Positions 61,560 through 64,000 of a stretch of DNA of 64,000 nucleotides are shown in pieces. A program made the position numbers and the translations under genes. This stretch comes from Acidobacterium sp. S8. Lineage in GTDB: Bacteria; Acidobacteriota; Terriglobia; Terriglobales; Acidobacteriaceae. The notes below the pieces were generated by a model. That model was not told the origin of the DNA. It saw only the letters and a program-made list of their open reading frames with translations, and did no database searches. The DNA lies in contig NZ_LMUM01000029.1 of the NCBI RefSeq assembly GCF_009765985.1, positions 25,660 to 89,659 on the forward strand, in the 5' to 3' direction. Numbering within the stretch: position 1 is the first letter of the stretch; each line of letters starts with the position of its first letter.

Positions 61560-63009
61560 TGCAATCATGCGAAGCGCCGCGTGGCGCATCTCGCTCTGGG
61601 CAAGCCTGGCGTTTGCCATCGGAACGATGCTGGTGTTCGCGATGCTTCATCGATTTGTTGCGGACGACATCCAGCGGCGAAGCGATGCATGGCTCTCGGG
61701 CGAAGTCGAAGTATTAGGTGACGTGGCCAAACGAACCCCAAAAGACCGCCTCTATCGGCGAGTTGTTGGGGAGATAGCAGAACTTGCCAGTCGTGAAGTT
61801 CCAAACCGTCAGCGATCCAGCGGCAACGAGAACGACGCTGTTTTCTTTCTTCAAGCAGGGGACAGCGGACCGGCTAAACTTTGGGTCGGCTCTGGAGATG
61901 GCGTCGCGAACCTCGCTGCCATCCGCTCTACTCGGGTATTACCTGACGTACCCTTCGATGTGCGGGTCTTGGGTTTCGGCACCCCATTCAGAGTTGCCTC
62001 AGTTCGCATAGAGGACGGCAGCAACGTCTATCTCGGTTTATCTGAACGTGACGAGCTTCACGTCTTGAGAAATCTTCGTGTACGGTTTCTCACTCTCTGG
62101 GTTGCCATTGTCTTGCTTGGCTTCGTGATCGTGTTTTACGCAACGTGGAAGATGTTAGGCCGCGTCAGTGAAATTACGGCGGCAGCGTCACGCATTGGCC
62201 AATCCGATCTGAGTAGCCGAGTTCCCGACACGCCGGGAAACGATGAGATCGGCCATCTGGCTCGCACCCTCAATCACATGCTCGACAGGATCGAGAACAC
62301 CGTCCATCAACTACACACGATTACAGACTCCCTCGCACACGACCTGAGAAGTCCCCTCACCGCAATCCGCGGTAAATTGGAGACGGCTTTGGCCAGCGAT
62401 GTTCGGGAGGATCATGCCGAGTCAATCGTTTCCGCCATCGACGAACTCGACCGCCTGACTGAATTCCTGAACACTTCGCTCGACGTGGCGGAGGCAAAAG
62501 CGGATGCCCTCCGGCTCTCGAGGACAGAGGTGGATCTCGACGCGCTTGTGAGAGGCATGATCGACCTCTACGAGCCTTCCATGAGTGAGAAGGGGCTAGG
62601 TGTTCAAATTCGAAGCTCAGGCTCAGTCAAAGTGTTCGCCGACCCAGCTCTCCTTCACCGCGTCATCGCCAACTTGCTCGATAACGAACTCAAACATCTG
62701 CCCGCTTCATTCTTGGTATGTATCTCGCTTCGAGCAGACGATCATACGGCTACGCTTATTGTGGAAGACAACGGCCCCGGCTTCGATGCGGAGATTGGTC
62801 GTCACCTCTTCCAGCGGAGAGTCAAAGGACGTGTATCGCGGGGGCACGGACTTGGACTCGCATTCGTTGAGGCGGTTGTCCGTGTTCACGGAGGATGCGT
62901 GACAGCCGTGAATCGTCATGAAGGAGGAGCCCAACTTACGGTCACTCTTCCCCTTTGCGAGGCTCAGAAGCAAGAGGAGAGTCATGCCCTCGCGCTGCTG
63001 AATGGGTAG
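61540..63009 (+). CDS. Sensor histidine kinase of the two-component pair
   Basis: A 489-residue inner-membrane kinase. Two transmembrane segments (about 15-37 and 185-208) bracket a periplasmic sensor of about 145 residues. A HAMP domain follows (about 208-262), then the H-box SLAHDLRSPLTAIRG, the N-box in HRVIANLLDNELKHLP, G1 VEDNGPGFD and G2 GHGLGLAF. All catalytic boxes look intact. The start at 61540 overlaps the regulator, and GAGG lies 8 bases upstream; ATG 61567 is an alternative. Confidence 0.92.
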   Translation: MSSKEANAIMRSAAWRISLWASLAFAIGTMLVFAMLHRFVADDIQRRSDAWLSGEVEVLGDVAKRTPKDRLYRRVVGEIAELASREVPNRQRSSGNENDAVFFLQAGDSGPAKLWVGSGDGVANLAAIRSTRVLPDVPFDVRVLGFGTPFRVASVRIEDGSNVYLGLSERDELHVLRNLRVRFLTLWVAIVLLGFVIVFYATWKMLGRVSEITAAASRIGQSDLSSRVPDTPGNDEIGHLARTLNHMLDRIENTVHQLHTITDSLAHDLRSPLTAIRGKLETALASDVREDHAESIVSAIDELDRLTEFLNTSLDVAEAKADALRLSRTEVDLDALVRGMIDLYEPSMSEKGLGVQIRSSGSVKVFADPALLHRVIANLLDNELKHLPASFLVCISLRADDHTATLIVEDNGPGFDAEIGRHLFQRRVKGRVSRGHGLGLAFVEAVVRVHGGCVTAVNRHEGGAQLTVTLPLCEAQKQEESHALALLNG

Positions 63010-63014
63010 CACTA

Positions 63015-63400
63015 TGAATGCCTGGCTTAGCGCGTCCCGGAAGAAGCTACGCTGCAAAAGTGACGCGCATCCCGAATGCCCTCGATCAGCAGGGCCTGGC
63101 GATGATGGTCGAGCTAGATGTGTACAACAAGACGGGAGTCTGGCTCCTGGTATGTATCCGACGGTCGATTGGCCGGCCGGCGCTGGAGAGAATCTTCTGT
63201 TTGTTCCCGCCACGAGCGTCGTTACGACGACCGAACGAACTTTCGTTATTACTCAAATCAACGGTAAAGCGCACTGGGTTGATGTGCGGAAGGGTCCGGC
63301 TGCCGGTGAGAACGTTTCTATCTGAGGGCAGATCGCTGTCGACCAGGAGCTCATCAAGCGGGCTTCTGACGAGATTCGAGGAGGGACGCCACTCAGGTAG
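63015..63400 (+). pseudogene. Decayed RND efflux adaptor (membrane-fusion protein) fragment
   Basis: Only the C-terminal third of a HlyD/RND-type adaptor remains. One frame reads RPGRSYAAKVTRIPNALD and VELDVYNKTG. A one-base deletion in the G-run 63134-63136 then moves the sequence to the frame that reads LAPGMYPTVDWPAGAGENLL, VPATSVVTT, VITQINGKAHWVDV. An in-frame TGA interrupts that frame at 63323-63325, before a short continuation to TAG 63400. The missing N-terminus means it cannot function. It lies between the kinase and the multicopper oxidase. Confidence 0.8.
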
Positions 63401-63435
63401 CTGAATCTAACCTGGATAAGGGAGAGCGAGAACAA

Positions 63436-64000
63436 ATGGGCTTAACGCAGATTTCCCGACGTAAGTTTCTTGTAACAGCGGGCGCCGTAGCTGGAGTCTC
63501 GGCTCTGCGCCCGCAGGCGTTATACGGAGTTCCTCCCTCATTACCCGCGCAATCCGAGACGCCAGCCGATTACACCCTGACCATCGCGACCAAGCCAATC
63601 GAATTGGCTCCGAAACATATCGTGTCTGTAACTACCTACAACGGCCAGTTTCCTGGTCCTCTCCTCCGCTTCAAAGAAGGCCAGCGTGTCACGGTCGATG
63701 TACGCAACGAAACCGATGTTCCAGAGCAGCTTCATTGGCATGGTCAGGCTATTCCGACGGATGTAGACGGTGCGGCAGAGGAAAGAACGCCATTCATCCC
63801 TCCTCATGGGAGCCGGACAATTTCGTTCGTCCCCAACCCGTCTGGCTTTCGCTTTTATCACACGCATGTCCGAGCTGGGAGCGATCTCAGCAGAGGGCAG
63901 TACAGTGGGCTCGTCGGCCCGGTGTATATCGAGCCGAGAAGCAATCCTGGCCATTACGACCGTGAAATTTTCCTAACGCTGAAGGAATTTGAACCGACCT
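63436..64000 (+). CDS. Tat-exported multicopper oxidase (3' end outside window)
   Basis: The first 188 residues of a multicopper oxidase. A twin-arginine signal (SRRKFLVTAGAVAGV, residues 7-21) starts the protein. The first cupredoxin domain has YNGQFPGPLLR and the first two copper-ligand clusters, HWHG (H100, H102) and HTH (H142, H144). The frame runs off the window's right edge, so later clusters are not visible. Such enzymes oxidise Cu(I) or other metals and phenols in the periplasm. A copper role fits the adjacent efflux-adaptor remnant and the two-component pair but is inferred. Confidence 0.9.
   Translation, partial: MGLTQISRRKFLVTAGAVAGVSALRPQALYGVPPSLPAQSETPADYTLTIATKPIELAPKHIVSVTTYNGQFPGPLLRFKEGQRVTVDVRNETDVPEQLHWHGQAIPTDVDGAAEERTPFIPPHGSRTISFVPNPSGFRFYHTHVRAGSDLSRGQYSGLVGPVYIEPRSNPGHYDREIFLTLKEFEPT

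Overview
The window looks like chromosomal DNA of an acidobacterium of the Acidobacteriaceae (Terriglobia) type. This is an inference from gene content: two very large Oar-like TonB-dependent receptors with a carboxypeptidase-regulatory N-terminal domain, a duplicated orphan MacB/FtsX permease (ADOP family), several secreted TPR proteins, a Tat-exported enolase-superfamily protein, and intergenic repeats that read as spurious peptides when translated. I found no rRNA, tRNA, CRISPR array or transposase gene.

Layout. 1-666: end of a formate/nitrite transporter. 669-4002 (minus): apparent operon xre regulator > NfeD-like > flotillin > PspA, a membrane-stress module whose promoter carries two 19-bp dyads. 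4098-9844: DUF72, BON lipoprotein, SDR dehydrogenase plus trehalohydrolase treZ, TauE/SafE plus DUF1634. 10075-30493: mostly housekeeping genes (serine hydrolase, glycosylasparaginase, carbonic anhydrase, cca, tsaD, cysS, ftsH, tilS, GNAT, SDR, M3 peptidase, fused aroDE) and two TPR proteins. Several gaps between 8.3 and 16.3 kb are filled with repeat families. 30566-39344 (minus): two TonB receptors separated by a TPR protein. 39709-47994: a likely sugar/sugar-acid catabolic region (propeller protein, secreted AGE-family epimerase, enolase-superfamily dehydratase, alpha/beta hydrolase, SGNH hydrolase, lactonase-like amidohydrolase, zinc dehydrogenase).

48362-55563 is the most unusual part. 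A solo LigD-type phosphoesterase homologue with altered active-site positions is followed by an ECF42-type sigma factor and two DGPF/YCII partner genes. A two-gene cassette (DUF5343 plus a Swt1-like HEPN protein with an RNTVAH motif) sits between sigma factor and partners, bounded by a 10-bp direct repeat that lies in the partner promoter region. Two copies of the same promoter motif (TGTCGA, 16 bp, CGACTATA) are present: one before the DGPF genes and one, beside an apparent copy of the sigma gene's 3' end, before the ADOP permease.

55648-64000: outer-membrane and YceI proteins, an FAD oxidoreductase, DUF2306, then a two-component system flanked by the frameshifted remains of a PepSY membrane protein and an efflux adaptor, and the start of a multicopper oxidase. 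This last part suggests a decayed metal-homeostasis locus.
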